DNA of 64,000 nucleotides from JBHYGK01 sp051859045 (GTDB lineage Bacteria > Pseudomonadota > Gammaproteobacteria > Xanthomonadales > Xanthomonadaceae): positions 1-64,000 of the forward strand of contig JBHYGK010000008.1 of assembly GCA_051859045.1 (NCBI GenBank). The letters run 5' to 3'. Both the position numbers and the translations under genes were made by a program. The notes under the pieces were generated by a model. The model searched no databases and was not told the DNA's origin. It saw nothing but the letters and a program-made list of their open reading frames with translations. Below, piece by piece: positions 16,501-25,400 of this stretch; positions within the stretch are counted from its first letter, which is position 1; each line of letters starts with the position of its first letter.

Positions 16501-16872
16501 ATCGTCAACGCCGAGGGCCTGTCGGGCTACCAGGGCCAGGCGGTGGGCCGCAATTCCGAGCGCGCCGGCTGGACCAACAACTTCGACCTGCGCGTCCGCC
16601 AGGAGCTCCCGGGCTTCATGGAGGGCCACAACGCCGAGGTCGTGCTCGACATCCTCAACGTCGGCAACCTGATCAACAAGGAGTGGGGCCGCATCGAGGA
16701 GATCGGCTTCCAGGCGGGTGGCGGCCAGGCCCGCAGCTTCGTCAACTACGTCGGCCTCGACGCCCAGGGCCGCTACGTGTACAGCCTGAGCGACGTCGAG
16801 CAGCCCTTCGTCCGCCAGAACCGCGGCGAGTCGCAGTGGGCCGCCCAGCTGACCCTGCGCTACCGCTTCTGA
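13588..16872 (+). CDS. Oar-like TonB-dependent outer membrane receptor
   Basis: 1094-residue outer-membrane transporter. Signal peptide ends at AFAQ (about residue 28); a carboxypeptidase-regulatory-like beta-sandwich follows (VVGVDGQPVAGAVVTI ... DADGRYVARGL, about 33-110), then a TonB-box-like stretch (VDLDAVTVTASS), the plug (about 125-260, with SITIDGVNISDS and GANINAVTKSGTNEFSG) and a long beta-barrel ending in YRF, the usual outer-membrane assembly signal. Such Oar-type receptors are abundant in Xanthomonadales and often take up peptides or complex ligands; the substrate here is unknown. Two adjacent ATGs (13588, 13591) are possible starts. A 208-bp upstream region carries a PHO box; a strong terminator follows. 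Confidence 0.9.
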   Translation: MMNSKQVRLSRLTLGLMVALAAAPAFAQTTSAALGGRVVGVDGQPVAGAVVTIVHEDSGTTSRATTDADGRYVARGLRVGGPFTVNVQSAVGTSSQEGVYLRLGETTSLASTVGEAVDLDAVTVTASSTPTVFSPDAMGASTQIDREQIEGFASIQRSLQDYARLDPRVSQTDKERGEISVAGQNSRFNSITIDGVNISDSFGLEANNLPTNRQPISIDAIEQVQVNISNVDVAQRGYTGANINAVTKSGTNEFSGSAYYVWRDDNLSGQRYNATSDSYFDPSPSEDQTTGFTLGGPLVRDRLFFFVNYEDSSSTRIGNDFVPLGSNGNQVFITPADITAAQNLARTLYGIEIGGVEAPSTAEQTTEEMLVKLDWTISDAHRASLRYNKTEELNPVFPGFGTRNLSTSSHWYDQGKTVEAVVGQLFSDWSDTFSTELRVQRREYDSVPDNASFLPQVDIRFTGGTPPAGVLGGTRVLRFGTERSRHLNVLRTVTDEIFAAGNLYLGDHELKVGFDYATNDVYNAFLQDTRGNYTFGCLLASQCTTSFEAGRPISYQVQVPRPGQTLDNGIAQWDLGNIGVFVQDTWAVNYNLTIVAGLRYDRTQMPDSPLRNAAAVAAFGLDNSQTLDGKGLLQPRLGVNYTFDTERSTQLRGGIGLFEGSAANVWLSNPYSNTGIATAVIGCGISGFAACPTTGTGIFSPNPNTQPTSFAGAIPASNVDFLSSDLRQPAVWKANIAFDHETPFFGAIFSAELLFTEVEHGVYYRHLNLGNATDIGVDGRELFWNASGFNPNCWAANGNTVSTGGCAVQAKAGRNVNFNNVLLAERTGRGGGENLTLSLSRPRGEDGWNWSVAYNYSQATEVSPLTSSVANSNFNGRSTFNPNEEVEGVSPYVVRDRFVATLGWSHDFFGDYATEFGLLYEGRSGKPYSWTFANDMNGDGVSGNDLLYIPVFGADQVVFRGGAAEEARFWEIVNAEGLSGYQGQAVGRNSERAGWTNNFDLRVRQELPGFMEGHNAEVVLDILNVGNLINKEWGRIEEIGFQAGGGQARSFVNYVGLDAQGRYVYSLSDVEQPFVRQNRGESQWAAQLTLRYRF

Positions 16873-16920
16873 TCGACCGGGGCCTCGCGCCTCCGCGACA
16901 ACCGTTTGTGCGACACTTCG

Positions 16921-16954
16921 AGGGGCCGGCTCACGCCGGCCCCTCTTTTTTTTT
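16921..16954 (+). terminator. Intrinsic terminator after the TonB-dependent receptor
   Basis: Perfect 10-bp stem AGGGGCCGGC / GCCGGCCCCT with a TCAC loop, followed after one C by nine consecutive T residues. It is the best textbook terminator in the window. Confidence 0.92.
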
Positions 16955-17015
16955 GGGGAGCCTGCAAGGCGCGGCTCCCCGGTCCGGAGGCACGGGTCGC
17001 GGGTCGCGGCGGTGC

Positions 17016-17021
17016 TACATT
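17016..17021 (+). promoter_or_regulatory. Candidate -10 element for ppnN
   Basis: TACATT in the context GTGCTACATTCC lies 15 bp before the first ppnN ATG. If used, the leader is almost absent for the start at 17037, which would favour the ATG at 17055. Confidence 0.25.
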
Positions 17022-17036
17022 CCCGGCGTTCGACAC

Positions 17037-18467
17037 ATGAATGAGCCGACCCGCATGAGCACCGAGCCCAGCCTGATCCCGCCCGTCCCGGGCACCCGCC
17101 TGCCGACCGTCAACGCCCGCATCTCCCCGCGCGGCGGCCTCGACGTGCTTTCGCGCGAGGAAGTCGCGCGCCTGCGCGACGCCACCGCCGGCGGCCTGCA
17201 CGAACTCCTGCGCCGCTGCACCCTCGCGGTGCTCACCAGCGGCAGCGACTCCGACGATCCGCGCGCCGCGCGCGAGCTCTACCCCGACTACGACATCCAG
17301 GTGCTGCAGCAGGACCGCGGCATCAAGCTCGAGCTGCGCCACGCCCCGGCGATGGCCTTCGTCGACGGCGAGATCATCACCGGCGTCGCCGAGCTGCTGT
17401 TCGCGGTGGTGCGCGACATCGCCTATACCGCCACCGAGGTCCAGGCCAGCGGCCAGTTCGACCTCGCCGCGCCCGAAGGCATCACCTCGGCGGTGTTCGA
17501 GATCCTGCGCAACGCGCGCATCCTGCGCGCCGACCAGGACCCCAACCTCATCGTCTGCTGGGGCGGCCACTCGATCGCCCGCGAGGAGTACGAGTACACC
17601 AAGCTGGTGGGCTACCAGCTGGGCCTGCGCGGCCTCGACATCTGCACCGGCTGCGGCCCGGGCGCGATGAAGGGCCCGATGAAGGGCGCCACCATCGCCC
17701 ACGCCAAGCAGCGCCGGCGCCGCAACCGCTACATCGGCATCACCGAGCCCGGCATCATCGCGGCCGAGTCGCCGAACCCGATCGTCAACCACCTGGTGAT
17801 CATGCCGGACATCGAGAAGCGCCTCGAGGCGTTCGTCCGCATGGGCCACGGCATCATCGTCTTCCCCGGCGGCGTCGGCACGGCCGAGGAGATCCTCTAC
17901 ATGCTCGGCGTGCTGCTGCACCCGGACAACGCCGCGCTGCCGTTCCCGCTGGTGTTCACCGGCCCGGCGTCCTCGGCGGCGTACTTCGAGCAGATCGACC
18001 AGTTCATCCGGCTCACGCTGGGCGAGGCGGCGACGCAGCGCTACGAGATCATCACCGGCGACCCGGCCCGCGTGGCCAAGCGGATGGTCGCGGGCGTGCG
18101 CAAGGTGCGCGAGCACCGGCTCGATTCCAAGGACGCGTTCTTCTTCAACTGGACGCTCAAGATCCCCACCGAGTTCCAGTTCCCGTTCGAGCCCACCCAC
18201 GCCGCGATGGCCGCGCTCGACCTGCGCCGCGAGCGCCCGGCGCACCTGCTGGCGGCCGACCTGCGGCGTGCGTTCAGCGGCATCGTCGCCGGCAACGTCA
18301 AGGAGGCCGGCATGCGCGAGGTCGAGCTGCACGGCCCGTTCGAGATCGCCGGCGAGCCCGCGATCATGGACGCACTCGACGCGCTGCTGCGCGCCTTCGT
18401 CGAGCAGCGCCGGATGAAGATCGCCGGCACCTACAAGCCCTGCTACCGGGTGGTGCAGCGCGGCTGA
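17037..18467 (+). CDS. ppnN: Nucleotide 5'-monophosphate nucleosidase (PpnN/YgdH, LOG family)
   Basis: Cleaves purine and pyrimidine nucleotide monophosphates to base plus ribose 5-phosphate; in E. coli it is stimulated by (p)ppGpp. 476 residues from 17037, with an alternative ATG at 17055; E. coli YgdH is about 454. The central LOG (Rossmann-like) domain carries CTGCGPGAMKGPMKG and FPGGVGTAEE, the PGGxGTxxE signature (about residue 276). N-terminal (NARISPRGGLDVLSREE) and C-terminal regulatory domains match the PpnN family. It stands alone between a terminator and a convergent kinase gene. Confidence 0.92.
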   Translation: MNEPTRMSTEPSLIPPVPGTRLPTVNARISPRGGLDVLSREEVARLRDATAGGLHELLRRCTLAVLTSGSDSDDPRAARELYPDYDIQVLQQDRGIKLELRHAPAMAFVDGEIITGVAELLFAVVRDIAYTATEVQASGQFDLAAPEGITSAVFEILRNARILRADQDPNLIVCWGGHSIAREEYEYTKLVGYQLGLRGLDICTGCGPGAMKGPMKGATIAHAKQRRRRNRYIGITEPGIIAAESPNPIVNHLVIMPDIEKRLEAFVRMGHGIIVFPGGVGTAEEILYMLGVLLHPDNAALPFPLVFTGPASSAAYFEQIDQFIRLTLGEAATQRYEIITGDPARVAKRMVAGVRKVREHRLDSKDAFFFNWTLKIPTEFQFPFEPTHAAMAALDLRRERPAHLLAADLRRAFSGIVAGNVKEAGMREVELHGPFEIAGEPAIMDALDALLRAFVEQRRMKIAGTYKPCYRVVQRG

Positions 18468-18495
18468 GCCGCGCGTCCCGCGCGCGGCGCGCGCC

Positions 18496-19587
18496 TCAGG
18501 GCGCCGCCGCGGCGGGGCAGGGCAGGGTGACCTCGGCCTCGAAGTGCCCGTCCACGATCCGCGTGGCCAGCGCGCCCGGCCAGGCCTCGTCGAGGCGCGC
18601 GCGGGTCGCGGCCAGGCCGACGTGGTGGCCGGCATGGCGTCGCCCGCCGACCGCCGCGTCCGGGCCCGCCGCCTCGTGCACCGGGTTGCGCACCAGCAGC
18701 ACCAGCGCGTCGCCCTCGCGGCGGATCGTCACCTCGAGCGTGCCGCCGCGGGTGCTGGGCTCGACGCCGTGGTGGATCGCGTTCTCCACCAGCGGCTGCA
18801 GGCTCAGGCTAGGCAGTCGAAGGTCCGGCAGGGTCTCGGGCTGGGTCCAGGCCACCCGCAGGCGATCGCCGAAGCGCAGCTGCTCGATCTCCAGGTAGCG
18901 CCGGGTCAGCGCCAGCTCGTCGGCCAGGCTGGCCTCGCGCGGACCCGAGAGCGCGGCGCGGAAGAGCTCGGCGAGGTCGAGCAATACCTCCTCGGCGCGG
19001 GCCGGGCGCGCGTGCACCAGCGCCGCGGCGGAGTTGAGGGTGTTGAACAGGAAGTGAGGGCGGATCCGCGCGTGCAGCGACGCCAGCTCGGCCGCGCTCG
19101 CGCGCAGGCTCGCCAGGTGCGCCCGCCACAGGGTCTGGAACGCGGCCAGGCCGAGCAGGCCGACCAGCAGCGCCATCGCCAGCAGCCGAAGCAGCAGGCC
19201 GATCCAGCCGCCCTCCGGCGGGGTGATCGCGCCGGCCAGGACGGTCCACGCCACCAGCCACGAGAACCCGGTGCTGGCCACCAGCAGCGCCACCCCCAGC
19301 CAGCCGACGCGCGGCGGCGACCAGGCCGAGACCCGCTCGCGCAGCGCATACAGGCCGCCCAGGGTCAGCAGCACCACCCACTGCACGGTCAGCGACGCCA
19401 GCCCGAAGGTGACCATCCGGTCGGGGCCGCCGCCCGGCGCGAGCGCGACCAGCAGCGCGAGGCCCTCGCCGCCGGTGATCGCCGCGGCGAGCGTGCCGGG
19501 CGTCCACAGGACGTCGAGCGGCTGCGGCGGCGGCGTGGACGGGGTCTCGGGCATCGGCCTGGCGGTCGGGCGGCGGGGGGCCATCAT
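18496..19587 (-). CDS. Orphan LytS/AlgZ-type sensor histidine kinase
   Basis: 363 residues from the ATG at 19587 (alternatives at 19584 and 19554). The N-terminal half has about four transmembrane segments; after a short coil, the His-kinase domain shows the phosphoacceptor region ARIRPHFLFNTLNSAAALV and an N-box PLVENAIHHGVEP. The usual DNG of the ATP lid is replaced by RNP, and GHHVGLAATRARL replaces the canonical second G-box. That style resembles AlgZ/FimS of Pseudomonas. No LytTR response regulator adjoins it; the gene runs divergently from the minor-pilin operon, which AlgZ/AlgR controls in Pseudomonas aeruginosa. Regulation of this operon is inference. Confidence 0.75.
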   Translation of the reverse strand: MMAPRRPTARPMPETPSTPPPQPLDVLWTPGTLAAAITGGEGLALLVALAPGGGPDRMVTFGLASLTVQWVVLLTLGGLYALRERVSAWSPPRVGWLGVALLVASTGFSWLVAWTVLAGAITPPEGGWIGLLLRLLAMALLVGLLGLAAFQTLWRAHLASLRASAAELASLHARIRPHFLFNTLNSAAALVHARPARAEEVLLDLAELFRAALSGPREASLADELALTRRYLEIEQLRFGDRLRVAWTQPETLPDLRLPSLSLQPLVENAIHHGVEPSTRGGTLEVTIRREGDALVLLVRNPVHEAAGPDAAVGGRRHAGHHVGLAATRARLDEAWPGALATRIVDGHFEAEVTLPCPAAAAP

Positions 19588-19746
19588 GCCCGCATCGCCC
19601 CGGCCCGGACGAGGGGCCCGGGGCCACGGGGCGGGGCGGGGTGACCGTTGGGCGCTTCGGGCGGCCCGCGCGTCGGGCATGGCTGGCCGCCCCATCGGGG
19701 GCGCGGGTAAGGTTCCGGCCAGTCGCCCGGGGGGCGGCGTTTCCCA

Positions 19747-20313
19747 ATGGGGCTGTCGATGTCGTCCAAGCGATCCACCCGCCCACCCGCGGTCCGCGGC
19801 TTCACGCTGGTCGAGCTCATGGTCACCGTCGCGGTGCTCGCCATCGTGCTGGCCGTGGCCATCCCGAGCTTCCGCGGCCTGATCCACCGCAACCGCCTGA
19901 CCTCGGCCACCAACGAGATCGTCGCCACGCTGCAGCTGGCCCGGATGGAGGCCATCCGGCGCAACGGCCGCGTCCAGGTCTGCCCCAGCACCGACGGCAC
20001 CGACTGCGCCGGCGCCGACTGGTCGCGCATGGTCGTGCGCGTGGTCGCCGACGGCACCATCGTCCGCGACATCGCGATCGACGGCGACGGCCTGCAGGTC
20101 CTGGCCAGCCCCAACGTCACCAGCGACGACACCATCGCCTTCGCCGCCGACGGCCTCGCCCGCGTCGGCAGCGGCACCGAGCGCGAAGGCACGCTGTCGG
20201 TCTGCTCCACCCGGCTGCCCGAGGCCGACAACGTGCGCGACGTCGCGCTCGTCGTCAGCCGCGTCAGCGTCGTCTCCCGCAGCGATGCCGCCTGCGGCGC
20301 CCCCGAGGATTGA
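19747..20313 (+). CDS. fimT: Type IV minor pilin, GspH/FimT (FimU) family
   Basis: 188-residue prepilin, first gene of the minor pilin operon; minor pilins prime pilus assembly together with PilVWXE and PilY1. The leader ends RG^FTLVELM, the prepilin peptidase (PilD) site with Glu5, followed by the hydrophobic N-terminal helix and a GspH-like globular domain with LQLARMEAIRRNGRVQVCPS. Two Cys pairs could form disulphides. ATG codons at 19747 and 19759 are possible starts. Confidence 0.9.
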   Translation: MGLSMSSKRSTRPPAVRGFTLVELMVTVAVLAIVLAVAIPSFRGLIHRNRLTSATNEIVATLQLARMEAIRRNGRVQVCPSTDGTDCAGADWSRMVVRVVADGTIVRDIAIDGDGLQVLASPNVTSDDTIAFAADGLARVGSGTEREGTLSVCSTRLPEADNVRDVALVVSRVSVVSRSDAACGAPED

Positions 20314-20322
20314 GGGATGTCC

Positions 20323-20382
20323 ATGCCCCGCACCACCACGCCCCGCGCCACCATGCCCCGCGCCACCATGCCCCGCCAGGCC
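20323..20382 (+). repeat. Four tandem 15-bp repeats at the pilV 5' end
   Basis: Units at 20323, 20338, 20353 and 20368 follow ATGCCCCGCGCCACC with few changes; the second has ACG for ATG. They encode MPRTT-TPRAT-MPRAT-MPRQA inside the prepilin leader, so each complete unit supplies another in-frame ATG. Confidence 0.85.
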
Positions 20383-20796
20383 CGCGGCGCCACCCTCCTC
20401 GAGGTGCTGATCGCCGTGCTCATCATGGCCGTCGGCCTGCTCGGCATCGCCGCGCTGCAGTCGGTGTCGCTGCGCAACACCCAGGGCGCGTCCGAGCGCA
20501 GCAACGCCGTCATCCAGAGCTACGCCATGCTCGACATGCTGCGCGCCAACCGCGACGCGGCCCGCGCCGGCAGCTACGACGAGGGCTGGCGCTGCGAGGT
20601 CCCGGAGGATCTCACCACCCGCATCGGCGCCGATCGCGCCCGCTGGATCACCCAGCTGCAGGCCTCGATGGGCGCCACCGCCTGTGGCCGCGTGACCTGC
20701 GGCGCCGTCGCCTGCGAAGTCGGCGTGCGCTGGGACGACAGCCGCGCCACCGGCGGCGACAACACCCACGAACTCGTCACCGAGAGCAGGCTCTGA
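20323..20796 (+). CDS. pilV: Type IV pilus modification/minor pilin PilV
   Basis: 157-residue minor pilin with a class III leader ending RG^ATLLEVLIAVLIMAVGLLG. ATG 20323 is chosen because GAGGG lies 6 bp upstream; the ATG at 20317 abuts that ribosome site. Further in-frame ATGs at 20353 and 20368 come from a tandem repeat that lengthens the leader. The globular part contains the PilV-like phrase QSVSLRNTQGASERSNAV, and Cys residues (RCEV, ACGRVTCGAVACEV) suitable for disulphides. The position after +1 is Ala, not the usual Phe. It lies 9 bp after fimT and 2 bp before pilW. Confidence 0.88.
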   Translation: MPRTTTPRATMPRATMPRQARGATLLEVLIAVLIMAVGLLGIAALQSVSLRNTQGASERSNAVIQSYAMLDMLRANRDAARAGSYDEGWRCEVPEDLTTRIGADRARWITQLQASMGATACGRVTCGAVACEVGVRWDDSRATGGDNTHELVTESRL

Positions 20797-20798
20797 CC

Positions 20799-21890
20799 AT
20801 GCGCGCCCACCCCCGTCGTCCCATCCCCGCGCGCCGCGCCGCCGGCTTCTCGCTGATCGAGCTGATGATCGCCCTGCTGCTCGGCGGCCTCGTGGTCGCC
20901 GCGGCCAGCGGCGTGTTCATCTCCAACAAGCGCATCTACAACGCCACCGAGACCCTCGGGCGCCTGCAGGAAAGCACCCGCATCGCGTTCGAGCTGATGT
21001 CGCGCGACCTGCGCGAGGCCGGCGGCAACCCCTGCTCGGCGGCCGCGGTGCCGGTCAACCTCCTCACCAACGGCGGCTCCGCCTGGTGGGACGCCTACGT
21101 CGACGGCATCCGCGGCTACGGGCCGCTGCAGGCGGTGCCCGGCCTGCCCATGGGCGGCGGCGTCGGCCAGCGCGCCCCCGGCACGCCGGTGGTCGAGGTC
21201 CACAACGCGCGCGACCTCGGCATCCGCGTCACCTCGCACAACGAGCCGGGCGATCCGATCGGCATCTCCGGCAACGCCGGCCTCGCGGCGGGCGACCTGG
21301 TGATGGCCTGCAACATGGACTACGCGCTGATCTTCGAGGCCAGCGGCGTGTCCGCCACCGAGCTCGGCCACGAGGACGGCGGCCTGAACTGCGGTGACGC
21401 CCTGGTGTTCCAGCGCGACTGCGGCGCGGCGGCCAGCCCCGGCGGCGGCGCCATCGGCTACTGCCTGATGCCCGACAACGTCGCGGTGCCCGACCCGACC
21501 TGCATCGAGTTCAACCGCGGCCCGGCGCAGATCGCGCGCATCAGCACCGTGCGCTGGTTCATCGGCAACAACGACCGCGGCGGCCGCTCGCTCTACCGCA
21601 CCGAGCTGGTCAACACCACCGCGGGCAACACGCCGGACGTGGTGGTCGAGACGCTCGAGATCGCCGAGGGCGTCACCAACATGCAGCTGCGCTTCCTCGA
21701 GGGCGACGCCTACGCGGCGCCCGCGGGCGTGGCCGACTGGGGCGTCGTCAGCGCCGTCAGCGTCGAGCTCGAGTTCTCCGGCGCCGAAGGCGCGCTGACC
21801 GAGCGCGAAGTCGAGGGCACCGACGGCGACGCGATCCAGCGCACCACCACCAACATCGTCGCCCTGCGCAACCGGGAGGCCGTCCTGTGA
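20799..21890 (+). CDS. pilW: Type IV pilus assembly minor pilin PilW
   Basis: 363-residue prepilin with the cleavage site AG^FSLIELMIALLLGGLVV and the typical PilW sequence ESTRIAFELMSRDLREAGGNPC next to the hydrophobic helix. The long globular domain has several Cys. Part of the pilus tip priming complex with PilV, PilX and PilY1. It starts 2 bp after the pilV stop and its own stop overlaps the GTG of pilX. Confidence 0.92.
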   Translation: MRAHPRRPIPARRAAGFSLIELMIALLLGGLVVAAASGVFISNKRIYNATETLGRLQESTRIAFELMSRDLREAGGNPCSAAAVPVNLLTNGGSAWWDAYVDGIRGYGPLQAVPGLPMGGGVGQRAPGTPVVEVHNARDLGIRVTSHNEPGDPIGISGNAGLAAGDLVMACNMDYALIFEASGVSATELGHEDGGLNCGDALVFQRDCGAAASPGGGAIGYCLMPDNVAVPDPTCIEFNRGPAQIARISTVRWFIGNNDRGGRSLYRTELVNTTAGNTPDVVVETLEIAEGVTNMQLRFLEGDAYAAPAGVADWGVVSAVSVELEFSGAEGALTEREVEGTDGDAIQRTTTNIVALRNREAVL

Positions 21891-22429
21891 CCGTCCTGCA
21901 CACCCTGCCTGTCCGCCGCCCGCGCGGCGTGACCCTCGTGATCGTCCTGCTGCTGCTGCTGGTGGTGACCCTGCTCGGCCTGGCGGCCATGCGCGGCACC
22001 CTGCTGCAGGAGCGCATGAGCGGCAACACGGCCGCCCGCAGCGCGGCCTTCCAGGTCGCCGAGGCGGTGCTGCGCGAAGCCGAGTCGCTCGCGGCCACCC
22101 GGCCCGCGGTGCCGGCCAACGGCTGCACCGCCGGCATCTGCGCCATGCCCGTCGACGGCGCCGAGCCCGCGTGGCGAGCCGAGGGCTTCTGGGCCAGCGT
22201 GGGCCCGCGCCTGTCCAACCTCAACGGCGAGGACTTCGACGCGCGCTACGTCGTCGAGGACATGGGCCTCGGCCGCTCGGCCGGCGGCGGCTGCACCACC
22301 GCCGTCGACCTCTCCACCGAGACCTGCACCGAAGGCGCCACCGGCGCCCAGAACTACCGCGTCGTCGCCTTCACGCGCATGCCCAACGGCGCCGAAGTCG
22401 TCCTGCAGTCCACGTACCAGGTTCCCTGA
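21887..22429 (+). CDS. pilX: Type IV pilus assembly protein PilX
   Basis: 180-residue minor pilin, GTG start overlapping the pilW stop. N-terminal sequence RG^VTLVIVLLLLLVVTLLGLAA has Val at +1 and no Glu at +5, a known PilX-type departure, followed by RGTLLQERMSGN, the PilX signature. The C-terminal half is a soluble domain. PilX supports the PilY1 adhesin and pilus biogenesis. Confidence 0.9.
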   Translation: MTVLHTLPVRRPRGVTLVIVLLLLLVVTLLGLAAMRGTLLQERMSGNTAARSAAFQVAEAVLREAESLAATRPAVPANGCTAGICAMPVDGAEPAWRAEGFWASVGPRLSNLNGEDFDARYVVEDMGLGRSAGGGCTTAVDLSTETCTEGATGAQNYRVVAFTRMPNGAEVVLQSTYQVP

Positions 22430-22440
22430 GGGTCGATGCC

Positions 22441-25400
22441 ATGAATGCCACCCGCTCCCCGCTGGCCTCGAGCCGCGCGCTGCTCGCCACCGCGCTGCTC
22501 ACCGCGACCGCCGGCCTGCCGCTGCAGGCGCAGGCCGCCGACTACGACGTGCCCGACTTCCCGCTGCAGACCGGCGCGGGCAACGTGCCGCCGAACATCA
22601 TGTACGTGCTCGACGACTCGGGCTCGATGTCGTTCGAGTACATGCAGAACTCCGACCTGGCCGACGTCTGCCGCCGCCAGGTCAACGGCAACTGCTTCGG
22701 CGCCGCCGCCGGCAACTACGTGACGCTCAACGCCCCGGCCGGCAACACGCTGACCTACATCCCCGCCACCGACTACCTGCCCTGGGTCGACGAGAACGGC
22801 GATGCGCTCACCGGCGGTCGAACCTTCAACGCGGCCTTCGGCGACTTCCACCTCGCCAGCGGCACCACGATCGACCTCGCGAACCCCGCCAGCTGCGCCA
22901 ACTTCTCGCGCAACGGCAGCAACCGCGCCGTCTGCGGTGGCGCCCAGACCTTCCTGGTGCCCAAGGACCCCACCAACACCACGCTGGCCTACCTGCGCGA
23001 GACGACCAACTACTGGCGCTACCAGATCCGCAGCATCGATGGCGTCTCGCGGATCGTGCGCAGCGAGCTCGTCAACGGCGGCGGCCTCGGCACGGTGCCG
23101 GCCGGCGCCACCTTCACCATCAACAACGACCGCGGCACGCTCAACGCCACCACGAGCATCGACTACCGCATCGAGCTCCGCGACGGCTGGGTGTCAGCCC
23201 GCACGTTCTGGAATGGCGGGAACCCCAACCAGGGCGACGTCCGCCTGCGCGTCTACGCGCCGACCCGCGATCCCTGGCAGGCCGACGGCACGCTGATCTG
23301 CGACTCCAACACCGCCAACGGCCTCGCCGAGAGCTGCGACCTCACCGGCCAGGGCTCCGGCCAGTTCCTGTTCCGCCTCACCGCCGGCAACCAGCAGGTG
23401 CGCAACGTCCGCCTCGAGGTCACCTCGGGCGGCAACGGCTGCCGCACCGCGGCCGCCGGCACCTTCGCCTGGGGCAACTGCACCTACGCCAACCCCAGCG
23501 GCCGCAGCGTGGCGCAGGAGCTGGCCAACTACGCCACCTGGTTCTCCTACCACCGCACCCGCATGAAGGTCGCCAAGGGCGGCTCCACGCGCGCGTTCGC
23601 GGCGCTGGGTGACGGCGTGCGCGTGGGCTTCCGCTCGATCAACGCCAACACCACGCAGTACGACATCCCGGTCGGCAACGCCAACAACGGCACCTTCGCC
23701 GGGACCTCGCGCAGCACCTGGTTCACCCGCCTGCTGCAGGCCCGCGGCGGCGGCGGCACCCCGCTGCAGAACGCGCTGCAGAACGCCGGCAACTATTACT
23801 CCGACACCAGCGCCACCGGTCCCTACGGCCCGGAGTCCGGCGCCCGCCAGCTCGCCTGCCGCCAGAACTTCACCATCCTCACCACGGATGGCTTCTGGAA
23901 CGGCGGGTACGACAACCCGGTCGGCCACCAGGACAGCGTGCAGGGCCCGTCGATCCCGAACCCGCGCGACGGCACCAACGTCGTTCGCTACACCCCGGCC
24001 GACCCGTTCCGCGACGGCCCGGCGGTGGCGAACAACTACGAGAACGCGCTGTCCGACATCGCGATGTACTACTGGAAGAACGACCTGCGCACCGACTTGG
24101 ACAACCTGGTGCCCACCACCAGCGCGAACCCGGCGTTCTGGCAGCACATGGTCACCTTCGGCGTGTCGATCGGCCTCAAGGGCACGCTCGACCAGCAGTC
24201 GGTCGCCGACGTGATCCGCGACGGCCGCCCGCGCCGCAACGGCGTCGCGGTGCCCTGGCCGAACCCGATGAACGCGGAGGACGCCGAGCGCATCGACGAC
24301 CTGCTGCACGCGGCGGTCAACGGCCGCGGCGAGTTCATCGCCGCCACCGATGCCGCCCGCTTCGCCGAGCAGCTCGCCGGCCTGCTGGGCCAGATCCAGT
24401 CGCGCCTCGCCGCGGGCTCGAACGTGGCCGTCAACAGCACCTCGTTCCAGTCCGACACCCGTGCCTACCAGGCCCTCTACCAGACCGGCCAGTGGACCGG
24501 CGACCTGGTGGCGCGCGACGTCACCTCCAGCGGCGGCATCGCCACCACCGAGGCCTGGCGCACGTCCTCGGCGATCGAGTCCACCTACGCCGACGCCGAC
24601 GCCGCGAACGACTACCACAACCGCACCATCCTGACCTGGAGCGGCACGTCGGGCACGACCTTCCCGACCTCGTCCCAGCTCGCCACCTTCGAGCGCACCG
24701 ACATCGTCTCGCCGGTCAGCGCGGCCGACAACGCCGCCTGGATCCGCGGCAACCGCGCCAACGAGCGCAGCAACGGCGGCACCCTGCGCAACCGCACCGG
24801 CCTGCTGGGCGACATCGTCAACTCCTCGCCCTTCTACCTGCGCGACAACGAGTCGATCTTCATCGGCGCCAACGACGGCATGCTGCACGCGATCAACGCC
24901 CTGACCGGCGCGGTCCGCTACTCCTACGTGCCGGCGGGCATCAACTTCGCCGACCCCAACCGCCCGCGCATGGCCGACCTCAGCAACCCCGGCTACACCC
25001 ACGGCTTCTTCGTGGACGGCCCGGTGGCGGTGTCCAACGAGCGCGTGCAGCCCGGCACCAACTACCTGGTGGGCACGCTCGGCCGCGGCGGGCGGGGCGC
25101 CTATGCCCTCAACGTCACCGGCACCGACGCGCTCGTCGCCTCCGACATCCTGTGGGACCACACGGCCACCGTCGATGACGACATGGGCTACGTCTATGGC
25201 CTGCCGGTGATCGTCAAGGCCAACAACGGCAGCCCGATCGCCCTCGTGCCCAACGGCGTCAACAGCGTCAACGGCAGCGCCGTGCTCTACGCCTATGACC
25301 TGGCGACCGGCGTCGAGCTCGCCCGCATCGACACCGGCGAGGCCGGCGCCAACGGCCTGTCCTCGCCGCGCGCCGTCGACCTCAACGGCGACAGCAAGGT

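Noticed and set aside
13429..16629. A 1066-codon open frame antisense to the TonB-dependent receptor
   Set aside because: Its composition is Val/Gly/Ala/Arg/Asp-rich with no recognisable domain, and the plus strand encodes a complete receptor. Stop-free antisense frames are expected at this G+C content.
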